Assembly (NCBI GenBank): GCA_900102065.1
Contig: FMVK01000004.1
Coordinates: 62,001-126,000 of the forward strand
Direction of reading: 5' to 3'
DNA from: Lachnospiraceae bacterium XPB1003
Lineage (GTDB): Bacteria > Bacillota > Clostridia > Lachnospirales > Lachnospiraceae
Length of the DNA: 64,000 bases
The notes under the pieces were generated by a model, which made no database searches, was not told the origin of the DNA, and saw only the letters and a program-made list of their open reading frames with translations. The translations under genes and the position numbers were made by a program. The first letter of the stretch is position 1. Each line of letters begins with the position of its first letter. Shown in pieces: positions 63,601 to 64,000 of this stretch.

Positions 63601-64000
63601 ATGGAAAGAGAAGAGAAGTTAAAAGCACTTGATGCGGCTTTGAAGCAGGTTGAGCGTCAGTATGGCAAAGGCGCACTCATGAAGCTGGGAGACCCCACAA
63701 ATAAGATGAATGTTGAGACTATACCGACGGGATCCCTTTCTCTTGATATAGCTTTGGGAATAGGTGGTATTCCCAAGGGACGAGTTATTGAGATATACGG
63801 ACCTGAATCATCAGGTAAGACCACAGTTACACTTCATATGATCGCCGAGGTTCAGAAGCGCGGCGGAATAGCAGGATTCATTGATGCTGAGCATGCGCTG
63901 GACCCGGCATATGCAGCAGCCATCGGCGTAGATGTTGATAACCTTTACATCAACCAGCCTGATTTTGGAGAACAGGGACTTGAGATCGCAGAGACTATGG
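63601..64000 (+). CDS. recA: Recombinase RecA, N-terminal part (3' end outside window)
   Basis: The strand-exchange and SOS-coprotease protein. The frame starts at ATG 63601, after AAAGGAGAT, and is open to the right edge (133 codons visible). The N-terminal oligomerisation helix ([21 protein letters not shown]) is followed by [24 protein letters not shown] and Walker [15 protein letters not shown] (about residues 66-79). The segment [13 protein letters not shown] (about 94-106) is also conserved. Control by LexA is indicated by two boxes in the upstream region. Confidence 0.97.
   Translation, partial: MEREEKLKALDAALKQVERQYGKGALMKLGDPTNKMNVETIPTGSLSLDIALGIGGIPKGRVIEIYGPESSGKTTVTLHMIAEVQKRGGIAGFIDAEHALDPAYAAAIGVDVDNLYINQPDFGEQGLEIAETM

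Overview
The window is about 64 kb of low- to mid-GC Gram-positive chromosome. Gene content points to an anaerobic member of Lachnospiraceae (class Clostridia): rho-rpmE-YqhQ-prmC-prfA order, a class B sortase, a VTC/DUF4956 pair, DUF6062 and DUF6106-like proteins, a methionine synthase whose reactivation domain is a separate gene, AGGAGG-type ribosome binding sites and paired LexA boxes before recA. Genus cannot be fixed from sequence alone (Butyrivibrio-like is a guess). No rRNA, tRNA, CRISPR array, insertion sequence or prophage was seen. Coding is dense and mostly on the + strand. The dnaG 3' part runs off the left edge and the recA 5' part runs off the right edge.

Layout. 1-7.5 kb: housekeeping run dnaG-vanZ-like-trmK-nif3-like-nucleoside kinase, then RNase P RNA (class A), rarA and a LytTR regulator, followed by a probable structured RNA with a strong bidirectional terminator. 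7.7-9.9 kb (minus): YhcC-type radical SAM and malic enzyme, divergent from rho. 10-16 kb: rho, rpmE, yqhQ-like, prmC, prfA, sortase B, then a convergent AraC regulator. 17-21.8 kb: a three-gene module of unknown function (small membrane protein, zinc-ribbon membrane protein, Met/Asn-tailed membrane protein), an acyltransferase and a glycerol-1-phosphate-dehydrogenase-like enzyme. 21.9-28.9 kb: arginine biosynthesis, with argG divergent from GNAT-argJ-argB-argD and a solute-binding protein.

29-35 kb: an unusual operon comEA-response regulator-histidine kinase-GerMN lipoprotein-comEC, placing DNA uptake genes and a two-component system in one unit. 35-37 kb (minus): two lipoproteins sharing a nearly identical signal-peptide segment. 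37-39 kb: holA, a YolD-like small protein and a DUF1653 protein. 39-50 kb: one-carbon and methionine genes (metF, separate MetH reactivation protein, metH, glyA) interspersed with a SulP transporter, a secreted family 3 glycosidase and a chemoreceptor. 50-57 kb: lipid-kinase-like protein, beta-CASP hydrolase, DUF6062, DUF6106-like, guaB, VTC-domain protein, DUF4956 protein.

57.5-63.2 kb: an apparent surface-glycan operon led by a GAF-GGDEF diguanylate cyclase: GT2, intact SDR, SDR paralogue lacking the catalytic Tyr and Lys, GT2, WecG/TagA glycosyltransferase. The arrangement suggests c-di-GMP-linked polysaccharide or glycolipid synthesis. The window ends with a structured leader, a LexA-controlled promoter and recA.

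The points most worth a second look are the dead SDR in the glycan operon, the competence/two-component operon, the two unassigned structured RNAs (7.55-7.71 kb and 63.39-63.48 kb), the archaeal-type G1P dehydrogenase, the zinc-ribbon/Met-Asn membrane module, and two promoters that sit directly on start codons and imply leaderless mRNAs.
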